Shown here: positions 1 to 11,529 of the stretch, one piece after another
Position numbering within the stretch: position 1 is the stretch's first letter
Layout of the letters: each line of letters begins with the position of its first letter
Source: Gaeumannomyces sp. JS-464
Lineage: Eukaryota > Ascomycota > Sordariomycetes > Magnaporthales > Magnaporthaceae
Direction of reading: 5' to 3'
Length of the DNA stretch: 64,000 nucleotides
NCBI GenBank assembly: GCA_002197995.1
Contig: NGZR01000001.1
Span: 11,117,501 to 11,181,500, forward strand
Translations under genes and position numbers: made by a program
The notes under the pieces: generated by a model
What the model was told of the DNA's origin: nothing
Databases searched by the model: none
The model's input: the letters and a program-made list of their open reading frames with translations, nothing else

Positions 1-942
1 TTCGCCCATCACGCCATCCAAGCAACGCCTGGCTCGCCACACCCTGGCGGCCGCTCGACGACGCTATTGGGCGGGCTGGCTCAATGACCAGCGAGACCTG
101 GTCTGTCCTGGGGTTTGCCACCCTGTGCAGCGCAACGCAAATTATTTTCCTTTATCCGCGACATGCGAACGCCTTTTTGTCCAACAACGGACAAGACTCG
201 AGCTTAGTCTCGGCTGATCTTCCCTTTTGGGTACGTACTGCTTTGTACGCACACGGGAGTAGCACCCGTAGGACATTCATATTCCTTGTTGGAGGAGCGA
301 GTTCTCCGGCCAGTCAATAGGATAGGGCAATGCTCGACAGTGCACAAAATGTTGCTCCGGCAGAGGGACTGGGTCCACCAGCTCCTGCGATTCTCGCCAC
401 GAAATGAGACCGTGTAAGTGGCACCCAGTCATATGAAGTCCGGCGGAGGATTGGACCACGATTCAAAGGGATCTGTTGGGATATCGATTGCCGATGCACG
501 CGCCCGAAGAGACTTGGAGGGCCCTGTATCGCGAGATCGTCGATCCCGGATCACAGGCCCGCAGGACCCGACAACAGATAGATCGGGATCTCCAGATCAT
601 ACAGGCAAAGCCGTACCAACAGGATCAAGATTCAGATACCTACCTATCCAGAGACCACCACAACCAATTCGGGGCCGCCCTGGATATGAACTGGTCCGAG
701 GATTGAGGTGGATGCTCCTTTCCGTGGATCCACGGCAGCCATCGTGCATTCCACCTAGTCCGGGCCTGCACGCAGCCTGACCAGTTTTCCGTATGCCGGC
801 AGTGACCCCTGATGTATGCACTGCGGATGCAGACGCACGTCCAGCCGTACTTCGGCCCGTAGAGAGCAAGGGCCACAGATCCCTTCAGCCAAAATTTCCA
901 GTGTCACTCCACGGACCGTGCTCCTCGACCGCGAAAGGCATT

Positions 943-1098
943 CTACACCTCTCCAGGATAGTAAAGGTTAAACGTGTGATCCCAGCCAGGGTAGAGATAC
1001 ATTAATTTTAGTGCTTTTTTCTATGGAAAAATACCTGGTACCAGGCCCAATTGGGAAAGACCCACCGTTTTAACCTTTACTATCCTGGAGAGGTGTAG
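943..1098. repeat. Inverted-repeat (hairpin/MITE-like) element
   Basis: A perfect 30-base arm at 943-972 (starting ctacacctctccaggatag) is repeated in reverse complement at 1069-1098, separated by a 96-base spacer. The spacer carries two further perfect palindromes nearly side by side, cctggtaccagg at 1034-1045 and cccaattggg at 1046-1055. No ORF for a transposase lies inside and I do not see an obvious target-site duplication. It could be a short non-autonomous inverted-repeat transposon, or a structured transcribed hairpin. Confidence 0.7.
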
Positions 1099-2019
1099 CC
1101 ACCGGCAGGTCAGTTGGTCCTGTGCCAGGAACTTTGCAAATGCCCGATGAACGACCGAAACAACGCTCCTGTCAGTCGCTCCTGGCGCATGCCATCCATT
1201 TGTCTGTCTCCCACCCACTCCGTTCGTCGAGTCACCCGCTGCGACGCTGCTGCTCATTCTTCAGAGAAGAGTAATCTTTCCTGGACTCGTCTGCCCTCCC
1301 GGTCACATATCCTCGTCCACCCAAGTCATCATCAGCATCATCAATCAGCCCTCCGCCCCTCATCCGACCTCCATCGATCCTTCTTTCCTCGCCTCCTTAT
1401 TGTCCGATGATACCGAGTCCCGACAGACCGGGAAGCGGTGACGCACCACCGCCCTTGACCAATCCACCATCAGCCGGGGCGGCGGCGGCTCTAGGCCAAA
1501 ACACCATCACAGCCCTCGTCACATATCCCTCAAGCTTCCGCTGATGCCGCTACACCCATGTTACCGAAGCACCAGGGCCGAACCGATCAAGGCCGTCTCC
1601 AGCGCGCGAGTGAACGGCGAGCCCAACACGACACGACAGACGAGAGCAGCGGCTGGAAGTTCTGGGCCAGGCCAGGGCCAGGGCCGCGCCTGGGCGACGC
1701 CGTCCGCGGTCAGCGTGGATCAGTGTCGTCGATACTTCGCGCTTGGCCTCTGCGTGGCGGCGAGGTAAATAATTGACGGCATTGTGGACCGTACAGTTGA
1801 GACAGATGATGATGGGATTTGAAGGAGAAATGGAAGCGGGCATCATAGATGTTGATGCTCTAACAACTTCAACACGCCGCTCGAGGCCTAATCTAATGGC
1901 TGGTGAGTTCCTCGTGCCCACAGCACACAATCGAGGTAAAAGCCAAAATGGAGAAGAATCGCAAAGCAATACTATTGAAGAAAAAAAAGGGAGGGAGAAA
2001 ACAGTCCACTCGGCGGTCC

Positions 2020-2044
2020 TTTTTTTTTTTTTTTTTTTTTTTTT
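2020..2044. repeat. Poly-T tract (25 bases)
   Basis: An uninterrupted run of 25 T on the plus strand in the intergenic region upstream of the PITH-domain gene. Runs of this length are typical of slippage-prone intergenic DNA. Confidence 0.95.
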
Positions 2045-2510
2045 AAGGATACCCGTTGAAAAAACCCGCCGTCAAGGGCGGATTCAAACTACCAGCAAGC
2101 TTGGGTTTCGTGGACGAAGATTATAGCATTTTTATGCCGCCGTTCCCGCCGTTCAGCCACTCGGTTTGCTGCTGGGAGCTGTTGGAGGTCTGACTGCTGC
2201 CCGTGTGCCTGTATAAACCCAGCGCGTGTTTTTGTGAAGGAAGGAACGACGGGAAGAATGAAATGCAGATACACAAGAGGTACCTGTCGAACAGCGGCGA
2301 GTTGCGGCAGTTAGGTAAGCGAAGCCCCTGGGAAAGCGGGGCGCGGGGCAGCTGTCAACGAAGCTCTACGCCAGGCGAGCTCGACACGACGTCACCCACT
2401 TCAGTTGAGCTTCAGCCGAACCAAAGGCCGAAAATCGCAGAACTTCAAATCAGCCAACAGACACCATTACCTTTGATGGGATATTGGAAGTGATACAAAC
2501 CCAAACCGCC

Positions 2511-3203
2511 ATGTCACATCACTGCCACGACGAGCACGGCGGCGACGACCGCCACCATCACCACGTCGGCGGCGCCGAGCACGACCACTCGGACGACATC
2601 ACGCCGGCGCTGCAGAACTCGCTCCTCGGCCGCATCGACTTCGACCACGTCATCACGCTCAACGAGGCCGAGCACGGCTCGGGCGCGGCCGTCGCGCGCA
2701 AGGACTGGACGGCCCGCCTGGACCCGGCCCCGGAGCTGGCCAGCGACGCCGACGAGCAGCTGCTGATGCACGTGCCCTTCACGGGCCAGGTCAAGTTGCA
2801 CTCGGTGCTGCTGCGCACCTCGGACTCGCCCGCCGCGCCCAGGACGCTGCGCCTGTTCGCCAACCGGCCCGAGACGTTTGACTTTTCCGCCGCCGAGGAC
2901 CAGGAGCCCGTGCAGGAGCTCGAGCTGAGCAGGACCGCAGAGGTGCAGGAGCTGCCCGTCAAGCGCGCAAAGTTCGCCCAGGTCGCCCGCCTGGCCCTGT
3001 TCTTCCCGGACAACTTTGGCGACGGCGAGGAGGACGTCACGCGCATCAGCTACATCGGCTTCAAGGGCGAGTGGATGCAGCTGGGCCGCGCGCCGACAAA
3101 CATCATCTACGAGTCGGCCGCCAACCCCAGCGACCACGCCCTCAAGGGGACCAACGTGAACCAGATGGGGAGTGGGATCGGAGGCCGGGGCCCGGGCACC
3201 TAG
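2511..3203 (+). CDS. PITH-domain protein (PITHD1-like)
   Basis: Single-exon gene for a 230-residue protein. The first ~30 residues are very rich in His and Asp (MSHHCHDEHGGDD...). From about residue 35 to 215 it follows the PITH domain (proteasome-interacting thioredoxin C-terminal domain, formerly DUF1000): the NSLLGRIDFDHV start, the LLMHVPFTGQVKLHSVLLR strand pair, the LRLFANRPETFDF segment and the conserved end SYIGFKGEWM. No thioredoxin domain is fused, so it is of the stand-alone PITHD1 type; the PITH fold in Txnl1 contacts the proteasome, while the role of the stand-alone fungal protein is not established. An in-frame ATG-less extension runs nine codons upstream; I chose the ATG at 2511, which gives the usual family start. 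The reading frame is unbroken. Confidence 0.9.
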   Translation: MSHHCHDEHGGDDRHHHHVGGAEHDHSDDITPALQNSLLGRIDFDHVITLNEAEHGSGAAVARKDWTARLDPAPELASDADEQLLMHVPFTGQVKLHSVLLRTSDSPAAPRTLRLFANRPETFDFSAAEDQEPVQELELSRTAEVQELPVKRAKFAQVARLALFFPDNFGDGEEDVTRISYIGFKGEWMQLGRAPTNIIYESAANPSDHALKGTNVNQMGSGIGGRGPGT

Positions 3204-3894
3204 CCGAGCCCGGCGATCAGCACAAAGATCTGTTATTGCCAGATGGCTTTCTTTGATACCCTTGCGCCAGTGCGCGATTAAGTGCGACTACTTTACGTGT
3301 ATTGATTTGTCCTTGATACTGTATGAATGACGAGATAAAAAATGGATGGTTCTCCTAGATTTGTTACGGCTGTGGTTACGCTGGCGAGAGTCATATCTTC
3401 GTCTCAATCTGAAGCAGGGCCCGTCCGAACACCCCTAGCGGCTAGCCCATTCCACCACAGTCAGCCTCGGGCAATCACATGAGCTCGTGCCCCTTTCGCG
3501 TCGGGGCGTATAGTAATCATATCCGTTGCGCGTCTACTGATCCTTGTTTTTTCCCCGCTTCCCAGGCAGCAACGCGAGCCGACGTGCCGCTAGCGAGTGG
3601 CTGCCTGGCGGCGATGCTGCCAGAGAACGCCACCTTTCATGCGGGGTCGTTAGCGACGGCCTTCGGACGCCATGGGCTGAGACGGAAGCCAGTAGCAAGA
3701 ATGAGCGGTCAAAAGCCGGTCGATCCTAGCACAAAATGGACTCTCTTGAGAATCCAGATGAAGCGTATAAAGAACCGCCTGGACCCAAACATGGCGAGCA
3801 TTCTAGCATCCAGCATCCAGCCCAAGACAAGCAATCCCATAGTAGCCATCCAATTCGTTACTGAAACACACATTCATCTTAGAACATAGCTCCA
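3204..3894. other. Intergenic, no gene seen
   Basis: Spacer between the PITH-domain and YCII-like genes, both on the plus strand. The one long open frame here (3479-3889) has no recognisable domain and ends in the leader of the next gene, so I do not call it. Confidence 0.5.
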
Positions 3895-4403
3895 ATGCCT
3901 CGCTACATCATCATCGTCAAGGCACCCGAAGCCACCACGGAGGGCTGTGCCATCGCCAGCAAAGCCGACATGTTCGAAGCGATTGGCAAGTTCAACGCCG
4001 AGATGGTTGCCGCCGGCGCCATGCTCGGCGGCGATGGCCTGCGCCCGTCGGCCCAGGACGGCTACCGCGTGCACTTTCAGGGGTCCAGCGGTGCCGAGCC
4101 TACGGTAGAGAAGGGGCCGTTCCCATCCGAGAGCCGTAGGTCTTGTCACTTTCCCGCTGCACCTACATCAAGTGTCTAACAGTTGAGGGCGGCGGACAAC
4201 AGTCATGTCCGGGTGGTGGATCATCAAGGTCAAAGAACGTCGAGGAAGGCGCTCGGTGGGCCAAGAAGATACCCTTCACCGAGGGCCACGTTGAGCTCCG
4301 GCGCATCTCCGAGATGGACGACTTCGATGGTATCATGACGGAGGAGCAGAAGGAGAGAGAGCGGAAGATGTGCGCCGATATCCAGGCTCAGCAGCAGAAG
4401 TAG
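3895..4403 (+). CDS. YCII/DGPF-domain protein, with one frame break
   Basis: Two exons, 3895-4135 and 4203-4403, flank a 67-base intron (donor gtaggt, branch-like gtctaac, acceptor caacag). The product would be about 146 residues: MPRYIIIVKA at the start, then a GPF turn (VEKGPFPSE), then after the intron GWWIIKVK and NVEEGARWAKKIP. This order matches the YCII-related/DGPF family, small ferredoxin-like-fold proteins of largely unknown function. The conserved part before and after position 4235 lies in two frames: IIKVK reads in one, NVEEGARW in the next. One extra base in aaag at 4232-4235 explains it, and removing it makes the length a multiple of three. As written, the transcript would stop near 4294. 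Either a sequence error or a recent lesion. Confidence 0.7.
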
Positions 4404-5228
4404 CAGGGGCATAAACACGGAGGGAGCAGGTTGATGTACCGCAGTATCACATGAAAGTAGCCGGGGGGATCAAAATGTTGGTGCTCCTGGAGCCTCGCCC
4501 GAGTAGGAAGCCCCCTGGCGCGGACTATGATGGCCCAAAACTTGTTCTTGCAGCAGGCGGCAGAAATCGACGAGACCGAGAAGGCCTCGCCGACCTCGCC
4601 AATCCCATAGATCTTTTACCGAAAGCCTCCTTCAGAGCCCTGGCACAAGACGCGCCAGGCCAAAAAGGCCCCCAGCGAGGCTGAGGACTCGAAGATGTGC
4701 GATTCCGAGGAAAACGCTAGAGTGGCCGGCATGGGTGTGCTGCGTGGTTTTCGCAAAACGGAAGGAAAGAATACGATCGAGGCAATGAATCAACGAGATG
4801 ATGTCATCGACCTATACCTACTATGTGTCGAGTCTCGGCGTCTCAGCGCTTTCGTACAGCTAGGAGGCCAGCGCGCGCCGAATTGTCAAGCGGTGACGTG
4901 AGCTTTGAACACCAATCCCAAGGTCGTCATTTCACAAACATTGAGTGACGAGAATTCTCGCGGCCAAGAAGTGGGTAACTGTGGGATTTTGTACGACAGG
5001 GAGGTGGTTGCTGCACGGACCAGGTCAATTGGGGCTCCCTGGCGACCAAGCTACAGGGGTGTCAGCAACGCGGCGCCGATGTCGGCCCAGTCGCGTTTAC
5101 CCCTCGATGAACAACCAAATATCAAAACCTCGAGCTGCCCCACCAGACAGGCAGGCAAAAGAAAGGCGCCAGCAGAGACATCTCGAAATAATCGAGACGA
5201 ACCCCTACCCGCGACGACATTCTCCAAA
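4404..5228. other. Intergenic, promoter side of the saccharopine reductase gene
   Basis: No gene recognised. Short open frames at 4451-4901 and 4905-5307 lack family features and the latter run into the reductase exon in a different frame. The last ~60 bases before 5229 should hold the leader of the lysine-biosynthesis gene. Confidence 0.5.
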
Positions 5229-7461
5229 ATGGCTTCCCAGAGCGTGCTTATGCTGTAAGTGTGCTCCAGTGACCTCCACGCCCATGTGCTCGCCAAGATC
5301 TTGCTAACAGCCTTTCTTCCAGGGGGTCTGGCTTCGTGACCAGGCCCACGCTCGACGTCCTCTCTGATGCCGGCATCAAGGTGACCGTCGGTAAGCAGGC
5401 AGCCTCCAACTCGCCCCCAGAGACGATGCGCCGACGCTGAGAAACAAACAAACAAACAAAACAGCCTGCAGGACGCTCGAGTTGGCCAAGAAGCTGTCGG
5501 CCGGCGTCAAGCTCTCGACGGCCATCTCGCTCGACGTGACCGACGACGCCGCCCTCGACGCCGAGGTGGCCAAGCACGACCTGGTCATCAGCCTGATCCC
5601 CTACACCTTCCACGCCGCCGTCATCAAGTCGGCCATCCGCAAGAAGAAGCACGTCGTCACCACCAGCTACGTCTCGCCCGCCATGCTCGAGCTCGACCAG
5701 GCCGCCAAGGACGCCGGCATCACCGTCATGAACGAGATTGGCGTAAGCATTTTTCGAGACTTACAACTCGCAGGGAGGCAAGCGGCTGGCTAACCAAGAC
5801 TGGATGGAATAGCATAGCTTGACCCCGGTATCGACCACCTCTACGCCATCTCCACCATCGAGAGCGTCCACAAGGCCGGCGGCAAGATCCTGTCGTTCCT
5901 GTCCTACTGCGGAGGTCTCCCGGCCCCCGAGTCCTCGGGCAACCCCCTGGGCTACAAGTCAGTCCACTCCGTGTTTCCCTCACCCAGGGTTGCGCTAAAT
6001 ATACGCCGTATCCTAACTGGGTTCGTACTGGCAGGTTCTCCTGGTCCTCGCGCGGTGTGCTACTAGCCCTGAGGAACGCGGCCAGCTTCTACCAGGGCGG
6101 CAAGGTCGTCAACGTTGCCGGTCCCGGTAAGCTCTCGCTCTCCGTAATCGACATCCCAACGTCAGCCGCACAGCCTTACTAACAAATCCAACGCGGCAAC
6201 AACAGAACTGATGGCTACCGCCAAGCCCTACCACATCTACCCTGGTCAGCTTCTGCAATTGCTATTCTTGACAGAATTTCCATATCTAGGATCTAACCCA
6301 AGCTGCAGGCTTCAACTTCGTCGCCTACCCCAACCGCGACTCCACCCCTACAAGGAGCGCTACAACATTCCCGAGGCTGAGACAATCATCCGAGGTGTAG
6401 GTTTTGGAGAGCAATCATCCCGCGCCCCAAAACTATCACCCTTGCCCTGATCCCTCTTGCTGACACTCCTTTCAGACCCTTCGGTACGGCGGCTTTCCCC
6501 AGTTCGTCAAGGTCCTCGTCGACATTGGCTTCCTCAGCGACGAGAAGCAGCCGTTCCTCAAGGAGGCCATCCCCTGGAGGGAGGCCACCCAGAAGATCGT
6601 CGCCGCCTCGTCGCCATCCGAGGGTGACATCATCGGCGCCATCGTGTCCAAGGCCTCGTTCGAGGATGCCGAGGAGCAGAAGAGGATAGTGGCTGGTCTC
6701 AAGTGGCGTAAGCTTATCCCCCCCTCCCCCTAGCACCGCACAACTTTTGATGGAAAGAGGCTCTGACACATGGCACGGTTCCGGGTGGCTAGTGGGCGTC
6801 TTCTCCGACGCCAAGATCACCCCCAAGGGCAACCCGCTCGACACCCTGTGCGCCACCCTCGAGGAGAAGATGCAGTTTGAGGAGGGCGAGCGCGACCTGG
6901 TTGTGAGTCTTTGCTTTGCCCCAGGTAGCTTTCTAACGGCAGGTCCCGGGGCTGACACAATTTCTTTCTTCTCCCGTCAGATACTCCAGCACAAGTTCGA
7001 GATCGAAAACAAGGACGGCTCCAGGGAGACGCGGACGTCGACTCTGTGCGAGTACGGCGCCCCGGTCGGCTCGGGCGGCTACTCGGCCATGGCAAAGCTC
7101 GTCGGAGTGCCTTGCGGCGTTGGTTAGTCCCAGTCTCCCCGCCGTCTTTCTCCCATTTTTTCCTCTTTCCAGAGCAAATTCGCAAAAGCTGGTATGGTAC
7201 AGGGCTGATGATGTTCGAATTTGATCCACACAGCCGTCAAGTTTGTCCTCGACGGCACAATCTCCGACAGGGGCGTCCTCGCTCCCATGAACTCCAAGCT
7301 CAACGACCCGCTGATGAAGGAGCTCAAGGAGAAGTACGGGCATGTTATTTCTACTTTCTTTTCTCTTTCCCCCCACACTTCCAAATCGTTCCCACGTAGG
7401 ACGTCCGCTGACCGAGATACGATTTTATAGAATCGAGTGCAAGGAGAAGGTGGTTGGTTAA
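5229..7461 (+). CDS. LYS9: Saccharopine reductase (NADP+, L-glutamate-forming), 12 exons, one frame break
   Basis: Penultimate enzyme of fungal alpha-aminoadipate lysine synthesis: condenses aminoadipate semialdehyde with glutamate using NADPH to give saccharopine; cytosolic. Exons: 5229-5254, 5323-5390, 5465-5742, 5818-5957, 6035-6126, 6206-6244, 6309-6396, 6476-6707, 6793-6902, 6981-7122, 7234-7339, 7431-7461. Spliced, it starts MASQSVLMLGSGFVTRP, the N-terminal NAD(P)-binding turn, continues with VTVACRTLELAKKL and MNEIGLDPGIDHLYA, and ends GIECKEKVVG; about 450 residues, normal for the family. The last intron (7340-7430) starts with GC, not GT. FNFVAYPNRDST and PYKERYNIPEAE lie in different frames across the four C at 6345-6348; one missing C repairs the frame and the total length. 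Eleven introns is a high count for a fungal gene. Confidence 0.92.
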
Positions 7462-7783
7462 GAGCGCCATCTCTAGTGACACAAAGGCCAGAATTCACAA
7501 TGCAAACGGAGAATTTGGGTTTTGTAGACGTAGCCGACTTGGGCTTTTATGATCATATAGGCCATTTTCGGCAAGGATAGACAAAAGTACAGTCGACAAG
7601 CAATCCTCTCTTGCCCTGGGCATGAGATTGAGAGAATATATGCAAGATGGGTAGCGTAGCCCAATTCGAAGTAACTAAAAAGGGAGGAGGAGGGGCTGCC
7701 GGGTCGGCCATCGGGGGTATAAAGTGTTCACAACTGCTCCAACCAGAATACAACCGCCGTCGGGAATAAACTCGGCACCCGGC
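7462..7783. other. Convergent 3' spacer
   Basis: Short spacer between the ends of two convergent genes, the saccharopine reductase and the RRN6-like gene. It should hold both polyadenylation regions; I see no gene in it. Confidence 0.6.
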
Positions 7784-10700
7784 CTACCTAAACCCGCTCT
7801 TGTCACTCTTCTTCTTTTTCCCTGCTGCTCCCGACCGAACACCGTGCCGGCCGCCGACGGGCTGAGACATGATCATGATGCCGCCGCCAGTCGCCCTGGC
7901 GCCGCCTCCTCCTGTGATTCCGATCTGGCTCGACTGCGGCGCCGCCGCCTGCGAGGAAAGCGCATGCCCACCGACCACCTGCGTCTGCGCCCTCGGCTGC
8001 TGCTTGCCGCCCAGCCCCCCGCCCGTCCGCTGACTGCTGCCGATCCGCGGGGGGCCCGACGCCCCCACGTCGGAGTGCTGCTCGGCCGAGTCGGGCTCGA
8101 CGGGCAGGCCGAGCGCGGCCCGGCGCTCCATCCTGCGCTGGTGGCGGGCCTGGCGGGCGCGCCTGCCGGCCTCGGATCGGCGGGCCAGCCGGGCCGGCTC
8201 CCAGGACCATTCAAAGTCGGCCGGGTCGGTTCCCGGCTCGTCGGGCCAGCGCGAGAGCAGGACCGTCTCGGCGCCGGCGCCGCCCGGGCGGCGGGGCACA
8301 TGGCCGATGGAGGCGGCGTAGCGGCTCAGGCGGAGGGCGGCGTCGTCTTGGGGCGGTTGCTGCTCGTCGGCTTCGTCCGCCTCGTCGTCTTGCTGCAGCG
8401 CCCTGCCCTTGCCCTTGTCTTTTTTTCTCGGCAGAAGACGAAGAAGGTTGCTGCTGCGGCACTGCTGACGACGCGCGGGACGAGGACGGCGTGGCGGTCG
8501 GGAGGGCAGGCCCGTCATCTCCAAGGAGCCGCTGATGCTTGGCCCTGGGGCAACAGACACGGACCGCTCTCGGTCGAACAACGACGGCGGCGGCCCAACC
8601 GAGACGCCGAACTGTGCCAGGAAGATCTCCATGGCGACGAAGCCGACCAGCTGTTCGCGGAGAGCCGCGGCCTCCGGGCTCAGGAGGCCAGCTGGAAGGC
8701 CGTCCGGAGTAGGGGGCCACAGGTGGAGGAGATATTCCAGAAGGCTGGACGCGTCCGTAGTGAAAGACCCCACAGCAAGGTCGCTAACATTCAATGTATC
8801 GTCCGTGAGCTCGCGGAGTTGGCCCAGCTCGTCTGTCCAGCGAGATTCCCGAACATCAGTGTTTAGGCTGCCTGTCGTGTTGCCAGCAGCTTCGAGTCTA
8901 TAGCACAGTGGCATAAAAGAATTTGTCAGCGAATGTCTGATTTCAAACAGCGATCCCGACACCAATGGAGCAGTAAAGAGATGTGAAGAGAAGAGCATAC
9001 AGCGTTCTCAGGGGAAGATGGCCTCGCTCTATTCCAGCACTAACGACGCGGTTGATGGCAGTGAAAGCGCCACAAACGTTACTGGCACCATCCCCTTCAA
9101 GGCCACCCATCTGCGGCGACGGCGCCCTGGCCGCCGGCAACCTTGGTGGCCATTCGCTCCATGACAATGCTCACAACAGGCGAGAGGTCAAGGATAGGAA
9201 ACGCCGAACGAGCAGCAGCGGGTCTGTACCCGCCGCCCCCGGGCCAACGACCTGTTTCGCGCGGGGCCGGCTGCTGTTGTCGACGTCAAAGAAGCCAGCA
9301 TAGTCGTCTCTCACCACGAAGCTATCCCTAAGGCTTCGCAGAATCCGCTTCCGCTTCGTCACCGAGTCGCGCGCGGCGTCCTCATCCGTCGCTGCGCCCC
9401 ATATCCTGAGCGCGCTACGCGGCCTGCCCAACGCAGTACCACCAGGTGCCGAGGAATAAACCGCGCACAGAGCAGAGCGGAGGCCGAGCGTCGCGTCAAG
9501 AACGAGAAGCTGTGCGAATTTGGGGTCTTGGCGAGAAAGACTAGGGCGTGCCAGGAGTGAGAGCGAACGGATCCGGGGTGGCGGCGGCGGGTGCGGCTCT
9601 TTCTCGCCGGCTTGGACTTGGCCTTCAGAAACCTCCTGGCCCCAGCCGAGCCGCGTGGTCTGGCGATGGAACATGGCGGATGCCGCGCCAGCAGCAGCCG
9701 GCGGGGCAGCGAACCAAAACAGCGTCACTCGCGGGGCCGAGGCGCTCGAGAAGATACAGACGAGCCACGCCGTCGCATCTGCACCGTCAACATCGCCGAC
9801 GGTGACGGGCTGCTGTTGCTGCGCCGTGACGCTCATGCGGAGGGTGCTATCGACGGGACTGCGCAGATGGGGACACGACAGGAGAATGGTCATGGCAATT
9901 TGGCCGGCGCCGCTGAAACCGGGGCTCGTGCTGCCGATCAGGCTCGCCCTTTGTCCCAGGCTGCAGCCGTGTGAGCTGGATCCAGAACACAGCCGTGCTG
10001 GTTAGGACGAAGAGCCTAGAGAGATCTCCTGGGCAGACGTAGACGTCCAGGATAGCCTCGGGCCTCTTTGGATCGACCAACTCTGCGAAGACGGCGCTAT
10101 CGTCGCCGCCTTCCATATCCAGGATCTTGAGCGTCTTCGGGGTAGATATGACAAGCGCCTCGGCCCGTGTCGGGGATGAGCCGACCTCGTCGTCGTCCAG
10201 AGCTGGTAGATCGAGGTCACTATCATCCTGCCGCGCCCTGCGTGTAGCACCATCAGCCCGCGCCGCAGCCCATGCGATGCGACACTGCTCCCCCTCGTCT
10301 CCGAGGACGATCAGGCGCGCGCGGTCCGTGGGCAGGCCGTCATGCACGTAGCCTGAGCGCACGAGCACGGCCGAAAGCGGCTTGCGGCGTGACCCCTGGT
10401 TGCCAGTGATGTCCCAGACGGTCCACTCGCCGGCGCGGTCGATGATTGCAAGTCGTGGACGGGGGTCCTCCTCGGACCCCGGGTCAAAGGAGAAGTCCGA
10501 GTTGTGCGCGTCGCCCGTCTGGCTCGTCTTCACCGTCAAGGCCGGGGTCAACTCGACAAAAGAGGGGCCTGCTCCTGTCCCGCTGAGGTTGTCACGGCGC
10601 GATGAGCTGCTCCATGGGGTACGGCTCTAATCTCGGGCTGGAACACCATGGTGGCCAAGGCCGTCTGCACGAGCAGCCATCTCCTGACGCCGCGTCTCTG

Positions 10701-11529
10701 GGGCACAGTGGCGAACTGGACCTTGATCACGGGCACTCCCTCGCTGTCCCAGACCCCCTCATACCCGAGATCAGATACCACCACCGAAAGCGCAGCCGCC
10801 GGCGCTGACCCACGACTTTCTTCGTCCCCGCCGCCTTCTGCCTGGGCTTCGTCTTTCTCCTGACTCCAGCTCCGCTTCTCATCCCGCAGTCGGACCACAC
10901 GGACGACGTCACCGGCGCGGCCACACACCATGGCCAGCGCAGGAACCCCGACGGCATGGGTGGGCCTGGTCGCGTCCATGATCTCGCCGACGCTGAGGAG
11001 GCTCGAGAGCAGATCAGCGCCCTGGCTCGGCGGCGGGGCGGCAGCCGTCTCCTCTTTGAGAAGCGAGCCAAGACCGCCGCCCAGGCCGACAAAGGCCTCG
11101 GGATGGCTGCGGAACAGCCAGCGCTGCTGGGAGCGCAGGGCGCGCGAGGTGGCTGACGGCCCGCCGGCGTCGTCGGGCCGCGAGGGCGCGTACCACTCGT
11201 CGAAGGGGAGGACCTGCTCGATCCTGGGGGCCTGTCGACCATGCGGTTGATGCGGAGATGGCCCAGCGCATCTCCGAGAGCGTCCCATGGACCTTCATCC
11301 TCGTCCTGGCCGTCATAGCTATCGTCGTCGTCGTCGTCGTCATGGTCGCGTTTGTAAAAATCACGTGGGAGGTAAGACACCCGGCCGACATGGCCCAGCA
11401 CCACGTCGTTGGCACGGTGGATCAGATGTCCAGCAACTGGCCGATGGCCAGCCGATGGTCCTGCTAGCCATTCGGTTTTATTATCCCAAGCTCCTCGGTA
11501 TTTGTCGATGGTTTCCGGCTTGATTTCAT
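7784..11529 (-). CDS. RRN6-like RNA polymerase I initiation factor, six frame breaks as written
   Basis: Resembles the fungal RRN6-like family, the core-factor subunit that recruits RNA polymerase I to the rDNA promoter in the nucleolus. Landmarks from 5' to 3': LGHVGRVSYLP near the start, RWLFRSHPEAFVGLG, VWDSEGVPVIKVQFAT, WTVWDITG, LSRLFVLTSTAVFWI, PVDSTLRMSV, SFVVRDDYAGFFDVD, and the family's basic tail MSQPVGGRHG...KKKKSDKSGF. One intron, 8898-9000, joins PLRT-L to LEAAGNTTG. The coding frame changes at 11465-11467, 11226-11230, 10558-10561, 9947-9949, 9199-9201 and 9106-9108, nearly all in runs of 3-5 identical bases. Correcting four deletions and two insertions restores the intron phase and gives about 1214 codons. 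The ATG at 11529 is my best guess at the start; no other ATG fits the repaired frame. Because the factor should be essential, sequence error is likelier than a pseudogene. Confidence 0.75.

Larger units (their letters stand above)
1..2510. other. Gene-free 5' stretch of the window
   Basis: I recognise no coding gene here. Open frames of 60-140 codons exist on both strands but have no family resemblance, no consistent splice structure and mostly overlap one another. The stretch holds an inverted-repeat element at 943-1098 and a run of 25 T at 2020-2044, followed by the promoter side of the PITH-domain gene. CT/GA-rich segments near 1290-1400 look like ordinary fungal intergenic DNA. Confidence 0.6.

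Noticed and set aside
1550..1969. 139-codon minus frame
   Set aside because: No domain, signal or splice pattern; opposite-strand frames equally long.
2514..3137. 207-codon frame antisense to the PITH gene
   Set aside because: Shadow of a GC-rich real gene; composition (Val/Arg/Ala-rich) is typical of antisense frames.
4136..4250. Alternative splice of the YCII-like gene to avoid the frame break
   Set aside because: Any acceptor that restores the downstream frame deletes the conserved WWIIKVK strand.
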